Below, piece by piece: positions 21,438 to 33,287 of a stretch of DNA of 64,000 bases. Both the position numbers and the translations under genes were made by a program. How positions within the stretch are numbered: position 1 is the first letter of the stretch; every line of letters begins with the position of its first letter. The DNA is taken from the NCBI GenBank assembly GCA_965153355.1, contig OZ231126.1, positions 91,326,001-91,390,000 on the forward strand, in the 5' to 3' direction. The stretch comes from Flaccisagitta enflata. Lineage: Eukaryota > Chaetognatha > Sagittoidea > Aphragmophora. The notes under the pieces are model-generated. The model worked only from the letters and a program-made list of their open reading frames with translations, did no database searches and was not told the DNA's origin.

Positions 21438-23783
21438 GGGCAGCGGCCCCGGAGGGGCAGATGACCAATGATTCCACACGGCAATTTTTTTTGGTGGGTC
21501 TTACTGCTTAATATTGGATCCGTTGAAAGACAGTGTATTTTGTAAGTGGCTTATATGTTACTGCTCATCGTTTCTTTGATCCATCAGTCATCAGTCGGTT
21601 TGTTTGCTGCATTTTATTTGTGATTGGTTTTCCCATAATTTTTTGGCTAACGTTTTTGTCTTTGGTCCCTGCTTTAGGTTGCGCTGACAACAAACCAATT
21701 TGAATTGACTTATGACCTTATAATTTTAGGTTGAGATAAGTATCTCTAACTTCTATCTGCATGAGAAATATCAGTGTAATCTGTCTAGTAGAAGCGGAGC
21801 TATTGTTACGTCATGTGATTATGTCTGATTAGTCAGGAGTGTTAAGTCTGATATCCAAGTTGCTGTGCAAAAATTATGACAATTCATACTTTTGAAGGTA
21901 TTTTCCCTTTTTTTGAAAGTTTCCTGGATTTTGAATACCTATAATTTGGCTAAATATTGACCAATTTTGCCAAGATTTGGTGTGGGCACCAATTGTACCC
22001 ATATTAATTGTCAAGCAAAAAATTTTTGTCATTGGTTACAAATTTTGGCCCAAGGATAGTATTCTGAAAAAAATTGTCATTAAAATTTTTTTTTTTCAAA
22101 TTTAAATGATTTTTTTGGGAAAATCTTTGAGCAAAACCTTTTTAAATTTGGCACACTTGTGGATGACATCAAGAAGAGTTCCTAAAAAAAAATGGCACCT
22201 ACACTGTTTGGCCTGATTTGGGATCTGAGAGGCCAGATATGGGGTCTAAGAGGCGACATTTGGGGTTTGAGAAGCCTGATGGTATGGCCCCAGAGGAGCA
22301 GATGACCTATGACTGTGGTTATGATGTTTAATTTGGGTCTGATAGGTCTGAGAGGCTGGAATTGGGGTCTGAGAGGCTGGATTTGGGGACTGAGAGGCCT
22401 GATATGGGTCTAAGAGACTTGAATTGGGGTCTTGGAGGCCTGATTTTGGGTCTGAGAGGCCAGATTTGGGGCCTGAGAGGCCTGATTTGGGGTTCAGAAG
22501 GCCTAATAATGGGTTAAAGATGCCTGATTAGGGACCTGAAAGGCCTGATGGTAGGACGCACTGAAAATTACCATAGAATTTGCTACCCGAGCTAGATAAG
22601 TCATGAAATTTATAAAATGAAATTAAATGAAAATTTTTATTTTAATATTTTCAATAAAACTACCAACAACCATATTTTGCATGAATTGACTTGCATACGC
22701 CAGTTTTAAATTTCAATCCTTTATTTTACAGCTGAAAAAATGTGCCAAATTCAACAAAAAACTCATTTTGTCAAGGGACCATGGCTCATTGAAAATTTTA
22801 AATTTGCATAGAAAATCAAAATATCAAGAAAACAAAAAACATAGCGCGATTCCTAAAAGATCAACTGAGGGCGCTATGTTCTTATTTTAATGATATTTGG
22901 ATTTTTTATGCAAATCTAAAATTTTCAGTGAGCAGTTACTGAAATGATTGTCACTATTTTATTCACTTTTTAGTCTCATCAGAATTGAATATTTTTCAAT
23001 CTTTTTGCGTTTTTGTCCTTTGCCGGTGACAGATGAGTTTCCTCATGTATGTTTACAATTTAAAGAACAAAGAAATAAACACAAGCATTGACCTAAGCAA
23101 AAACAGTAACATGAATGGTAACTTAGTTCTCTGGGTAAATTCCTCTTACTTAAATTTCAGTGCGTCGTAGAGCCATGGAGCAGCTGATGACGTATGACTG
23201 TGGTTATGATGTTAGATTTGGGTCTGAGAGTACTGATTTGGGGTCTGAGAGCCCTGATTTGGGGACTGAGAGGCCTGATTACTGGTCTGAGAGGCCTGAT
23301 TTTGGGTCTGAGAGGCTGGATTAGGGGTCTGGGAGGCCTGATTGGAGGACAGAGAGGCCTGATATGGGGTCTAAGAGGCCTGATTTGGGGTCCAAGAAGC
23401 ATGATTTGAGGTCTGAGAGGCCTGATTTGGGGTCTAAGAAGCATGATTTGAGGTCTGAGAGGCGTAATTTGGGGTCTGAGAGGCCGAATTTGGGGTCTGA
23501 GAGGCCGAATTTGGGATCTGAGAGACCAGATTTGGGGTCTAACAGGTCAGATTTGGGGTCTGACAGGCCAAATTTGGAATCTGAGAGATCAGATTAGGGG
23601 TCTGATAGGCCAGATTCGGGGTCTGACAGGCCAGATTCGGGGTCTGACAGGCTGGATTTAGGGTCTGAGAGGCCTGATATAGGGTCTGAGAGCCTTCGGA
23701 AGGGGGGGTGGACACAGACATCAGATCGGAAAAATTGCCCTGTGTGGAACCATAGGTCATCTGCCCCTCCGGGGCCGCTGCCC
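21438..23783. mobile_element. 2.3-kb member of the GGGCAGCGGCC TIR family, copy 4
   Basis: The left end GGGCAGCGGCCCCGGAGGGG with CAGATGACCAATGATTCCAC matches the inverted right end (CCATAGGTCATCTGCCCC, CCGGGGCCGCTGCCC). The interior holds 1.5 kb of AT-rich sequence without ORFs and two arrays of a TCTGAGAGGCCTGATTTGGG unit (22.2-22.56 and 23.2-23.7 kb). The two ends could also be relics of two separate elements. Confidence 0.6.
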
Positions 23784-24125
23784 AAAAAGGAGAAGAAGAA
23801 GAAGAAGTGAAAGAAGAAGAAGAAGAAAATGAAGAAGAAGAAGAAGAAGAAGAAGAAGCAGAAGCAGAAGAAGAAGAAGAAGAAAAAGAAAAAGAAAAAG
23901 AAAAAGAAAAAGAAAAAGAAAAAGAAGAAGAAGTAGAAGAAGGAAAAGAGAGAGAAAAAGAAAAAGAAAGAGAAAAAGAAAAAGAAGAATAACAGAAAAA
24001 GAATAAGAAGAGGGAAGAATAAGGAAGAAAAAGGAAGAAGAAAGGGAAGAAGTAAGGGAAGAAGAAGAAGGAGAAAAAGAAAAAGAAAACGAAACAGAAG
24101 AAAAAGAAGAAGAAGGAAAGTAATG
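23778..24125. repeat. Polypurine (GAA/GAAAAA)n tract
   Basis: About 340 bp consist almost only of G and A on the plus strand. In the host transcript it becomes a polypyrimidine run directly after the exon 25 donor. Confidence 0.9.
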
Positions 24126-24148
24126 GGGGACCAGAAAACTGTTCCTAC

Positions 24149-24254
24149 CTTGTAATCGTTTGCGGCGTTTCCATCGAAATTTCCGCATAAACCGCAAACT
24201 TTTTCCGCGAAGACTCCATCCAAAATAACTTGAACAACCATCTTTTTGTTCCAC
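24149..24254 (-). CDS. Exon 25: VWD3 end with intact CGLC motif
   Basis: It encodes MWNKKMVVQVILDG, FAEKVCGLCGNFDGNAAND and YK, the perfectly conserved C-G-L-C-G-N-F-D-G-N closing motif of VWD domains. Phase 2 to phase 0, acceptor GAAACAG, donor GTAGGA. The following intron starts with a long polypyrimidine (TTC)n stretch on the coding strand. Confidence 0.93.
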
Positions 24255-24649
24255 CTGTTTCAAAGACAGACAGTTTTTCATTCATTTCAGAAAATCTTAC
24301 GATTCTTCGAGAAGAATTTTTGTAACAAGAAAAAAAATCTACCATTACCACCACTTTTAGTTTTTACGTCAATGGATTTTACTAGGGTCAGCCTTGTTTC
24401 AGCTCTGCAGCATCGATATCCATTTAAATGGAAACAAGCAAATTCGGCTGAAACCATGCATTATAAAGTTAGTTGAGTTTCACAAGGGCGTATTTAAAGG
24501 AACTGGACCAATTGATGTTACATAGGCTTATGGTAAAGCCACCTGATTGCCAAGTGATACATTGGGTTGACATGGAATGTTTGAGAAAATGGTCAAAGTC
24601 AGTAGAGAAAATTTTGATTTTCAGGTGTGGTTTGCATGAGGCTTTTTCA

Positions 24650-24915
24650 ATTGTATTGTATTGTATTTAGGCAGTATGAGGTGAGTAGAAAATACATTTG
24701 GATAAAATGAAATAAAAGCGAGTAATGTAAGAAGGAACACCATATGCCATGGAAGGCTCAAGAAAATCCGTAGATTTGTTTAAATTGAGGTCCATTTTGC
24801 TTAACGATGTAAAAAGATTTAAACAAGTCAAAAAAGAATAAAATCCGTAACCAAATACTCGAAAGAATACTCGGAAAACAACAAGATTGTTTCAGCGTAA
24901 ACCAGAGATAAAAAA
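24650..24915 (-). mobile_element. 3' UTR and terminal short repeat of the CR1-like element
   Basis: Between the ORF stop and about 24650 there is no other feature. The stretch ends, on the element strand, in AATACAATACAATACAAT, a short tandem repeat of the kind that terminates CR1/L2 elements instead of poly(A). The exact 3' end is inferred from that repeat. Confidence 0.7.
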
Positions 24916-27900
24916 CTACAAAGTTCTAAAATGACGTTTAAGGCTGGATTTGAAGATGGGCAATGATTTCGATTCCTTGATTGAAAGGGGAAGGGAATTC
25001 CAATCAGATATTACACTTCTTTCAAAGGTACCTGTAGGACTACGACAATGTGCTAGAGAGAAGTTTACGTGGCTTTGTCTTAAGTTATGCGGGTGTACCT
25101 GTTTAATTCCAATAAGCTCGTCAGAAATGTAGGAAGGGGATAAACCATGTCTTGCTTTGAAAGCGTGAACCAGACTAAAGTAAGATACTCTTTGTGGAAA
25201 TGAAAGCCAATTAAGCGTCAAAAGCTCTTCTGTACCAATGTGAGAACGAGAATCTAAACCGAGGGAAAAACGGGCACATTTCCTCTGTAGAACATTCAGG
25301 CTTTCTGAAAGGGTTTTCGTAAGACCAAAATACCATGAGGGTGAACAATATTCAGCGCTAGAGAAGATCAAAGACTGAACAAGGAGTTTTTTAACACGTT
25401 GATTCATAAAACGAGCATTCCGGTAGAGAAAGTTTAAAATAGAATTTGCCTTCTTTACAAGCTTTTCAACATGATCAGAGAAATCCATAAACTGGTTTAA
25501 AACAATACCAAGATACTTTACCGATGGCACCCTCTTTACTACCGCACCATCCAGCTTAATATCAAATCGTAAATCCGTACTTAAGCGACGTTTGGGGCCA
25601 AAAACGATACACTCAGTCTTTCCAAAATGTAAAGAGAGACGATTGTCAATAAGCCATTTTCGACAAATATTTAACTCAGAGCCCAAGAAATCGGCCACTT
25701 TGATTGGATCCGGGCCACTAAAGACTAACGCACTGTCATCAGCATAGAGGGAGAGTCTACATTTAAGAGCGTCAGACATATCATTGATAAAGCAAAGAAA
25801 CAGGGTCGGGCCTAAAATACTGCCCTGAGGGACGCCGCATGTTACTCGTGAAAAATCCGAGTCAAAGCCATCAACTTGAGTACATTGTTGTCTGTCGTTT
25901 AAATAAGACCGAAACCAATCGACAGACTTCACACCCATAGCAGATAACTTATCTAAGAGAATCTGATGGTCAACACAATCAAAAGCTTTCTGGAGATCTA
26001 TCAGAACCATCCCTGTAGAATTACCTTTACTTGTCTCCATTTTAACGTAGTCACATAAGTTCATGAGACAAGTTTCAGTGGAAAATCCTTTTCTAAAACC
26101 GCTCTGAAAACCATACAGCAGGCCCTTCTGCGAAAGATACTCATTTAATTGATCGTTTACAGCTCTTTCCAAAATCTTTGATAGTACAGGTAAGATAGAA
26201 ACAGGCCTGTAATTTCCAACATCTAGTCTGGAGCCTTTTTTATACAAAGGTTTAACTCGGGCCTTCTTAAAACTGGAAGGAAAAACTTCAGACGTTAAGG
26301 ACAAATTGATTATGTGAGAAACTGGCTCTACTAAAAACTCGGCTCCATCCTTCAAAAAACGTGGTGAGATGTCATCAAGGCCAGTACTTTTATCCAGTTT
26401 AAGGCCAGATAGTTGTTTCAAAATAAAACGACGACTAACTGGGGACAAGGAAAAAGATGAACCAAATATACCTTTGCTCTCATAAAATCTAGAATAGAAA
26501 CTTCGACCAAACAATCCACTACAAGATGGAAGGCAAGACACTAATTTTGAGGCAACCGTTGTATAAAATTCATTAAACAATCGAGAAGTGTCAGATGGGC
26601 TGAAAAACTTTTTGCCATCCGATTCTAAAACAATACCGCCGTCTCCCTTAGGAGCTTTGTGGCCAAGAGAGCTAAGATGCCGCCATAATTTTTTCGAGTC
26701 ATTGCCGCATTCAATCAAACTTTCATTGATATAGTTAGATTTTGCATCTCTAATACATCTTTGGGTAAAATTTCTTAAGGAACAGTATCGGCGATAAGTA
26801 ACAAAATCATTTCGGTTCTTTTTCACCTTTGAGAAAAGCTTATTCCTCTCTCTGATCAAATTTAGTATGTCTATCGTCATCCATGGCTCACTTTTACCGC
26901 GTATCCTTATTTTACGGGAGGGGGCAATCTTGTCAATGGCAGAACGTAAGAGGGAAAAAAAGTTATCAAGAGCCACATCTACATTCGGCGCTAAGAGAAC
27001 AGAGGACCAGCTCGTTGATCTTAATTCATTACAGAAAGCAGACTGAGTATAGTTTTTAAAAGAGCGAACATTTTTGACTAGTGGTGAGTAATGCCGTTTT
27101 AAAGGAGAACCTTTCACACAAAATATCATTTGATGATCACTGAAAGAAGAGTCAATGACGCCACAACTTCGAATCTTTGAACTACAATTTGTTAGAACAT
27201 GATCAATAATCGTACGGCTCGTGGCTGTAATACGTGTAGCTTCTTTTACTAGTTGTTCTAATGAAAATGTTGATAGCATACGTTTATAAGATTTTGCCAT
27301 TCCATCTTCACGAGTGTAACAAATATTAAAATCTCCTAAAAGATACATCTCAGTACCGGGAGTAATCAAAGAGATATTTTCTTTAAATTTTTCAATGAAA
27401 GATGAATCATCTGGTGGCCTATAACAGGAGCCAACTACAAAAGGTTTTGAGCGTGGAAAAAGTATGTCTACAAAGATACATTTTAAATCGGGTTTAAACA
27501 AATCTTCTCTTACATTAAAGTTTATATCCCGCTGTATATACATGCCAACTCCGCCACCGTGACGGTTTCTATCAAGTCTCACAAAGTTATAGCCATCGAT
27601 GTTAATCTCTCCGTCACTAACCGTTTCATCTAACCATGTTTCCGTGATGGCGAGAATGGCAGCTTTTGAGTCGTGGAGAAGGTGACGAATCTCCGAGAGC
27701 TTTGGGAGTAGAGACCGCACGTTAGAGTGTAGAAATGAGAGCCCTTTCAGACTCGCGAGAAACCCCGCAGCGTGCGTGTCGTTCGTCGAGCTTCCTGCAG
27801 GAGACTCGTCATCGTCGTCGTCGTGACTCGGTTGACGCGGCAGGCACGTTGCCGCCTCGTCATCGCTGTCAATCTCGGCGCTAACAAAAGGGAGAGATGA

Positions 27901-28425
27901 GATAGAGCAGGCGTCGCATAGAAACGTAAAATCGACTTTGTTCTCCACATAATGATTGTAGAGTTCTGTCGATATTTCCCTCGTACAACGCAGGTGCGTC
28001 CAGCATTCACACTGGTCGCAAGTTACCGCTCTACTTGCGGCAGTGACGCCACGTCCGCACGATGTACACGGGTTCTTCACTCGGCGTTGTTTTCTGACGC
28101 CAGCATCCGTTGTGAGGGCCGGAGAATCACGAGCGTCGATGTGTTTCGGTCCCGGATGTGTGTGCACGTCGTTGCACAATCGAAGTCTCCTTTGCTGAAA
28201 TGCATCAGTTGACGACGATTTCCCATTTTGAGATCCGTGAACGAACGCGCTGATATCGCGGGTCCATGAAGTCAACGCGTTGGAAGACAGTTGGCTTAAT
28301 TTTCGTAGTCGAGACCAATGCTGTCCTTCGTATTTTCCGTCGGTATTAACAAGCGATAGAAGCAGCAGGAAAACAGCCAAACTCCGTGCGTGGCCGCGAC
28401 GAACGAAGGGGGATAAAACATTCAT
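24916..28425 (-). mobile_element. CR1/L2-like non-LTR retrotransposon ORF, apparently intact (1,169 aa)
   Basis: A single uninterrupted ORF in the intron between exons 24 and 25, same strand as the host gene. Residues 1-28 are hydrophobic (SLAVFLLLLSLVNTDG); 83-93 read LCNDVHTHPGP, a degenerate 2A-like motif; about 120-173 is a PHD-type zinc finger (CTSCGRG, CDQCECWTHLRC, CDAC). From about 229 an APE-type endonuclease follows (SNVRSLLPK, ITETWLDE, GDFN, SDHQMIF). Then comes reverse transcriptase with NYRPVSILP, FRKGFSTETC, LIDLQKAFDCVDH, GVPQGSILGP and YADD at about 894-897. No broken catalytic motif is visible. The clade (CR1 or L2) is inferred. Confidence 0.92.
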
Positions 28426-29108
28426 CCCGAGAGAAGGGAAAGAGCGACAGGGAGACGTGGTTCGAAGTCGCGGAGAAAGTATTGACGACTACGTGCACGA
28501 TGTCCGGTCGAGTATTTAGCGACTGAGTTCTGAAGTAGGGTCCCACTCATAGGTTTATCGAGTATCTGAGGCCATTTTTTGAAGTTTGCTCATTTTTGGG
28601 AAATCTCGTTCTCCCTTATTTTGGTAGCTTGTATTTTAAACAAGTGAAGTAGTAGAAATTAGCTTCAATGGGAGGATCGGATGGATGTGAGGGACTTTGG
28701 ATTAGGCCCCGCCGGTTCAGCACACTCATCTGGCGCTCTTTCTTGTCATTGGCACTTGTAGCAAAAAGATTAAAATTATTGGTTTTTCTGTTTGGTTGAA
28801 TTGTTTTTTTTTTTTTTTATGTTTTTTTTTTTTTTTTGACGATTTCATGATAATGTCAAGATAGACTTGGTTTTTTTTCATAACTAAGGATCGTTGTGAT
28901 GGGTCCGGATGAAACACCGGTGAGAGCTCCAAAGGCTCTCATCCTTAAGTAAAGTAGGGTTGAGTAGTAATGTTGTCCAACTTTCATAAATAACCACAAA
29001 ATCACTCATGGGACAGTGAAGTGAATGCCTCGCAGGTGGGCATGCGTTAATATCGAGCGCGCTCTAGCGCGGCCCCACTGCGGTGTTTTAGAAACGAGTC
29101 CAACTTAC

Positions 29109-29269
29109 ATGACTCTGAGTCCGAAATCTGCGTCGAGGACGAACCAACTTCCCGATTCACGAATCTCAAATTTGGCCTTCAACTCTTCCAACTTCTTGTT
29201 TTTGTTGACTGGAGTGATTTCCGGTTTTCTAGTTGGCGACAATCGAATTCGCGTGTCTTGAATCGTCAC
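29109..29269 (-). CDS. Exon 24: VWD3, third part
   Basis: It encodes VTIQDTRIRLSPTRKP, LEELKAKFEIRESGSW and FVLDADFGLRVM, the beta-strand core of VWD3. Phase 0 to phase 2, acceptor GATTCAG, donor GTAAGT. The next intron contains the full CR1-like retrotransposon. Confidence 0.85.
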
Positions 29270-29412
29270 CTGAATCGGGAGGAGAAAAATAGATTCGCGA
29301 GGTTTTTTTTGTCGTGCTATTTGCGTATGTGCGTGGGAGTGTGTGTGTGGGAGGAATGGAGAGGAAGGTCCCTTCGGTCGGGGTTGTGGCTGGATTGACT
29401 CGGGTTACGAAA

Positions 29413-29419
<7 letters not shown>

Positions 29420-29458
<39 letters not shown>
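29420..29458. repeat. (GA)n microsatellite
   Basis: About 38 bp of perfect GA in the intron between exons 23 and 24. Confidence 0.93.
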
Positions 29459-29461
<3 letters not shown>

Positions 29462-29614
29462 GCAAAGGTATGAAAGATTCCATTTGTAAAATATCGGAAA
29501 TCCTCCATTACGCCTCTTTGGTTCCCTCCCCCCCCTCTAGGTTTTGCCACACACTACCAGACTCAACTCTTTTTACGACAAACACATATATGAATGTATG
29601 ATTCAGCTCCCGAC

Positions 29615-29787
29615 CTGCAAGTCTTTGACGCACGAGTAACCAACTGCGTCGTCGCAAGGAACATTTTCGGCGATGACTTCGAATTTGGCGCTGGAGGCTG
29701 CTGCGAGAGCGCCTCCGCCTCCGAAGTTGGCGTACGGATCCATGCCCGGACAGTTACCGTCCGTCGCCAGAACGTATTTGCAAGGGC
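29615..29787 (-). CDS. Exon 23: VWD3, second part
   Basis: It encodes GPCKYVLATDGNCPGMDP, a Gly/Ala-rich loop, then KFEVIAENVPCDD and SCVKDLQ, the F-x-V-x-x-E-N-x-x-C...S-C-x-K-x-x motif of VWD. Phase 1 to phase 0. The donor GTCGGG is atypical; the reading frame and the match to exon 24 support it. Confidence 0.85.
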
Positions 29788-30162
29788 CTATATGGAAGAG
29801 TGGAGACGCGGGATGGGGGGATGGGGGGATGGGTTATGATTTGGTTTCCATTAATTATTCAAATGAAAGAAGTTACTGTTTTCGTTGGAAACCCGGTGGT
29901 GGCTTTCTTTTTTTTCGAAGGTGTCCCGGGTAGCCAAATAGTGGCAGCTTTTTTTTTTTTGTTGATTGTCAGTTCCTGAAAAACAACCGAGAAAACCCGT
30001 AACTGTTTGTTTTCCTCCTTCATAGACTCATACATGGACTGGAAAAAAATCTTTCACTGATCAGAAAGACTTTTTTGACAATCCGATTACCTTCTTACTC
30101 CTTAAACATAGCTTTTGGACGTATGAATCTTAGACAGAATTAATTGTTTGTAATGAACCAAC

Positions 30163-30275
30163 CTTGGAAGTTGTAATTAGCTCCATCAAAAGTTCTGAAA
30201 TGAGGATCCCCATAAACCTCGCAAATTCCTTGACAACGATCTTTGGTACAGTCCCAACCATCGGGAGTGCATGTG
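30163..30275 (-). CDS. Exon 22: linker and start of VWD3
   Basis: It encodes CTCTPDGWDCTKDRC, then CEVYGDPHFRTFDGANYNF, the textbook opening of a VWD domain (G-D-P-H-F-x-T-F-D-G). The acceptor CTCTCAG sits at the end of a (CT)n tract formed by the (GA)n repeat at 30301-30405. Phase 2 to phase 1, donor GTTGGT. Confidence 0.92.
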
Positions 30276-30300
30276 CTGAGAGAAAGAGAGTCAGAATGAG

Positions 30301-30320
30301 AGAGAGACAGAGAAAGAGAG

Positions 30321-30405
<85 letters not shown>
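30301..30405. repeat. (GA)n microsatellite near the exon 22 acceptor
   Basis: About 100 bp of GA; with the GA-rich 30276-30300 it forms the CT-rich stretch before the exon 22 acceptor on the gene strand. Confidence 0.93.
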
Positions 30406-30408
<3 letters not shown>

Positions 30409-30619
30409 AGAATCTGAAAATGCTCCCAAACCACTCAAGGCAGAATCGGACTAGCGTGGTTACTCATTCAAAAACAAAGTTTTCTTTGGACCTGATTGAT
30501 ACTTTATTTGCATCACTCTTCATCTTTTTTTCATATTATCTTTTAACACAATCTATCATTGTCAATTTTTGAAAATCTTAAGATGTAAATCCCCATAAAT
30601 TATATTTTTGATTTTTTTC

Positions 30620-31375
30620 ATACAGGGTCATCAATCTCCACTGAAAAAAAGCGTTAAGCTATTGTGCCTCAATGCTGAAGTTGATTTTCTTTTTAAGTAC
30701 TATGTTTGACGTTTTTTGTGTCAAAATTTCATTGGTCTAGGTTAAATAGTTGGTCTACAACCTAAATTTGAAGTAATTTTGGTATTTACAGCTGAGGTGA
30801 AATTAAAACATTGCTTACAAAAGTGTCTTTCTTTAAATTGCTCTCATTTCTAAACCAATAGAGCTACAAATGCCAGATTGGTCTCAAATGAAAGATAATT
30901 TGATGTAGTTTTTCATATTTTCTTTGGTTGGTAAATGAATTGGCATAAAAAGTAAGTTTCATGTTCTTGAAATCAATTTTATTGTCAAAATTCCTTTGAT
31001 TTGTGGATTTTTCAATAAAAAAAACAACAAAAAGTTTCAAGACTGTTTTCCTCTTTTTGATAGTTAAAACTACATTGAATTATCTTTGATTTGAGACCAA
31101 TCTGGCATCTGTAGCTCAAGCCGTTTAGAAATGAGACTAATTCAAAGAGGAACTGCCTAGTCAAACAACAATTTTCCTATATTTTACACCTGAAACTGCT
31201 TTTACTTCAAATTGTCATAAAACAAAAACTATTCATCCCAAGTCTATGAAATTTTGATACAAAAAACGTCAAACAATGTTCTTTAAGGAAACATTGATTT
31301 CAAATCACTCAATTGACGCATCTCAGTGAAAAAGCTTAAAAGAATTTTTCAAACGAGATTGATGGCTGTGTATAA
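30620..31375. mobile_element. 0.75-kb fold-back element, centre near 30.98 kb
   Basis: The left arm (CAGGGTCATCAATCTCCACT, GTCAAAATTTCATTGGTCT, ATGCCAGATTGGTCTCAAAT) is matched inverted in the right arm (ATTTGAGACCAATCTGGCAT, TGAAATTTTGATACAAAAAA, GAGATTGATGG). Arms are about 350 bp with moderate identity. No ORF. It shares blocks with the 49.4-50.7 kb fold-back (GTTAAGC, ATTTTGATACAAAAAACGTC), so both belong to one family. Confidence 0.65.
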
Positions 31376-31449
31376 CTATTTATTTTGTTTAATTTCTAAA
31401 AATATCAAAGCAGGAAATGAAAAATGTAGATTTTTTTTATTTTTAGACT

Positions 31450-31550
31450 ATTTTTCATGGAAGATTTTCATGATAGATTTTCATGATAGATTTTCATGAT
31501 AGATTTTTATGATAGATTTTCATGATAGATTTTCATGATAGATTTTTTAA
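31450..31550. repeat. GATAGATTTTCAT minisatellite
   Basis: Six to seven copies of a 13-15 bp unit (ATGATAGATTTTC). Confidence 0.85.
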
Positions 31551-31843
31551 TAAATGGAATTTCGATAATTCTTTCTTTAGAATTGATGAAAAATGGAATA
31601 AAGATAAGTATAAAGCTAAACAGTGAAAACAAACGATAAATCAACCTTTTCTCAAAGATAAGATAAACCAGACTTTTTGAATCCCCTGAAAGAAATAAAG
31701 ATAAAAAAACATTCTAAAAATGAGGGAAGTCCTGCCTCATTCCACTCAAGTCCGAATTCTGACTGAAGTGGTTTCAGTTTTTACTAGTCCAAAATTCGGC
31801 CTAAAATGGTTTCCCCAGACAGGAGGGGCATCACTGTTCTCAC

Positions 31844-31969
31844 CATTTGTTGCACTTTTGCTTGATAGTTGATCCAATATCATATGGTTTGTTATGATGA
31901 AAGCAAGGACAGCTGCTCCTCAACACACAGTCTCCATTGTAACGCACTGTGCCTTTGTTGCAAACGCAA
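31844..31969 (-). CDS. Exon 21: D'-like TIL unit, second part
   Basis: It encodes CVCNKGTVRYNGDCVL, SSCPCFHHNKPYDIGS and QKCNK, the second half of the TIL unit begun in exon 20. Phase 2-2, acceptor CTTTTCAG, donor GTGAGAAC. Confidence 0.87.
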
Positions 31970-32240
31970 CTGAAAAGAAGCAAACATGATTTTGACGAGT
32001 CAAAAGTTCGCATGAAATATTTTTGTAATCTTTTCTTTTTTCTTTTTTTCTTTTTTTGCCAAGAAAAAAGCATCAAGATTATGAAAGTTGATCCATTCAG
32101 TCTAGGTGAGAAGGTTTGAGGTAAACGAATTTGAGAAGGTTTGAAGAAAACAAATTTAAGCAATGGAAATAACCGAAATATCCTCATCAGTTCCGTTTAC
32201 CTTTCATTCTGGCTCATTGTAGTCCATTTCATCTGCTTAC

Positions 32241-32349
32241 CCTTCATTCTGACAGTTGGCAACATTGCAGTCCACGTGCAAATTATGACAGGTTTTCTCG
32301 CATTCTTTGCATGTTGACCAGACTTCAGTTTTGGGACATTGGGTTACGT
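32241..32349 (-). CDS. Exon 20: D'-like TIL unit, first part
   Basis: It encodes NVTQCPKTEVWSTCKECEK, TCHNLHVDCNVANC, QNEG, a TIL-type Cys pattern. Its position between D2 and D3 corresponds to D' in von Willebrand factor. The first codon, split across the intron, makes an N-V-T glycosylation sequon. Phase 1 to phase 2, donor GTAAGC. Confidence 0.85.
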
Positions 32350-32460
32350 CTGAAAAATGGAAAAATTTCATGAAAGAATTATCACTTATGACCTATGTAA
32401 CCTATGTAACCTATGTAACCATTCAACCATTAACCAATGACGATGATCCATTCTACGAAC

Positions 32461-32617
32461 TTGTGCAGTCGTTGTTGGTGCATTCCCAGAGTCCTTTGAT
32501 GCACGTGCATTGATTGCATTGCACTTGTCTTTTCGAGCCGGGGGCGTATGGTTTGTCCTTGTGGTAACATGGACATTGAGTCTGAGGAACGCAAACATCC
32601 TTTTCTTCATCCAGCGA
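32461..32617 (-). CDS. Exon 19: TIL domain 2, second part
   Basis: It encodes DVCVPQTQCPCYHKDKPY, APGSKRQVQC, NQCTCIKGLWECTNNDCT, completing the TIL2 domain with its C-x-C-x-x-G-x-W-x-C linker. Phase 0 to phase 1. The donor GTTCGT is weak, but it is the only site that keeps frame with exon 20. Confidence 0.85.
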
Positions 32618-32704
32618 CTGAGGGAAAAAAAAGAATGGAATCAAATACCGATGTGTCGAGTTGAGCAAAAGTCATGAAGGTTCACTCGCCATTTCAAACT
32701 GGAT

Positions 32705-32705
32705 T

Positions 32706-32797
<92 letters not shown>

Positions 32798-32881
32798 TGT
32801 GTGTGTGGTGATGGAATCAAATACCGATGTCACGAGTTGAGCAAAAGTCATGGATGTTCACTCGCCAATTCAAACTTGATT

Positions 32882-32925
<44 letters not shown>

Positions 32926-32950
32926 TGTGTGTGTGTGTGCGTGCGTGTGT
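32705..32950. repeat. Tandem duplication of a 70-bp unique block plus (GT)n
   Basis: ATGGAATCAAATACCGATGT ... GGATTGGTGTGTG occurs at 32636-32807 and again at 32813-32950, each time followed by a (GT)n array. The first array is about 100 bp, the second about 60 bp. Confidence 0.85.
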
Positions 32951-33287
32951 GTGGCGCGTCTGTGTGCGTGGTGATGGATGATTTTTTTATCATTTTGATA
33001 TTGCCATATGAAAAACATGATTGAATTCAAGTGTAATCACTTGCCGTTTCCATGCACCTAAAACCGCAGTCTGAATGATAGTCACAAGGCCAGTTGTCCT
33101 TATGCGGCTAAATATATGATCACTTACCATTCCCATAGGACAAGTACATCCAGATATGGAGTTAGATAAATAGACACAAAGCCAGTTGTCCTTTAGAATC
33201 ACTTACCATTCCCATGGGACAATTGCACCCAGATACGCAGTTAGATTGATAGTCACCAGGCCAATTGTCCTTTTGTGATTGAATGTA

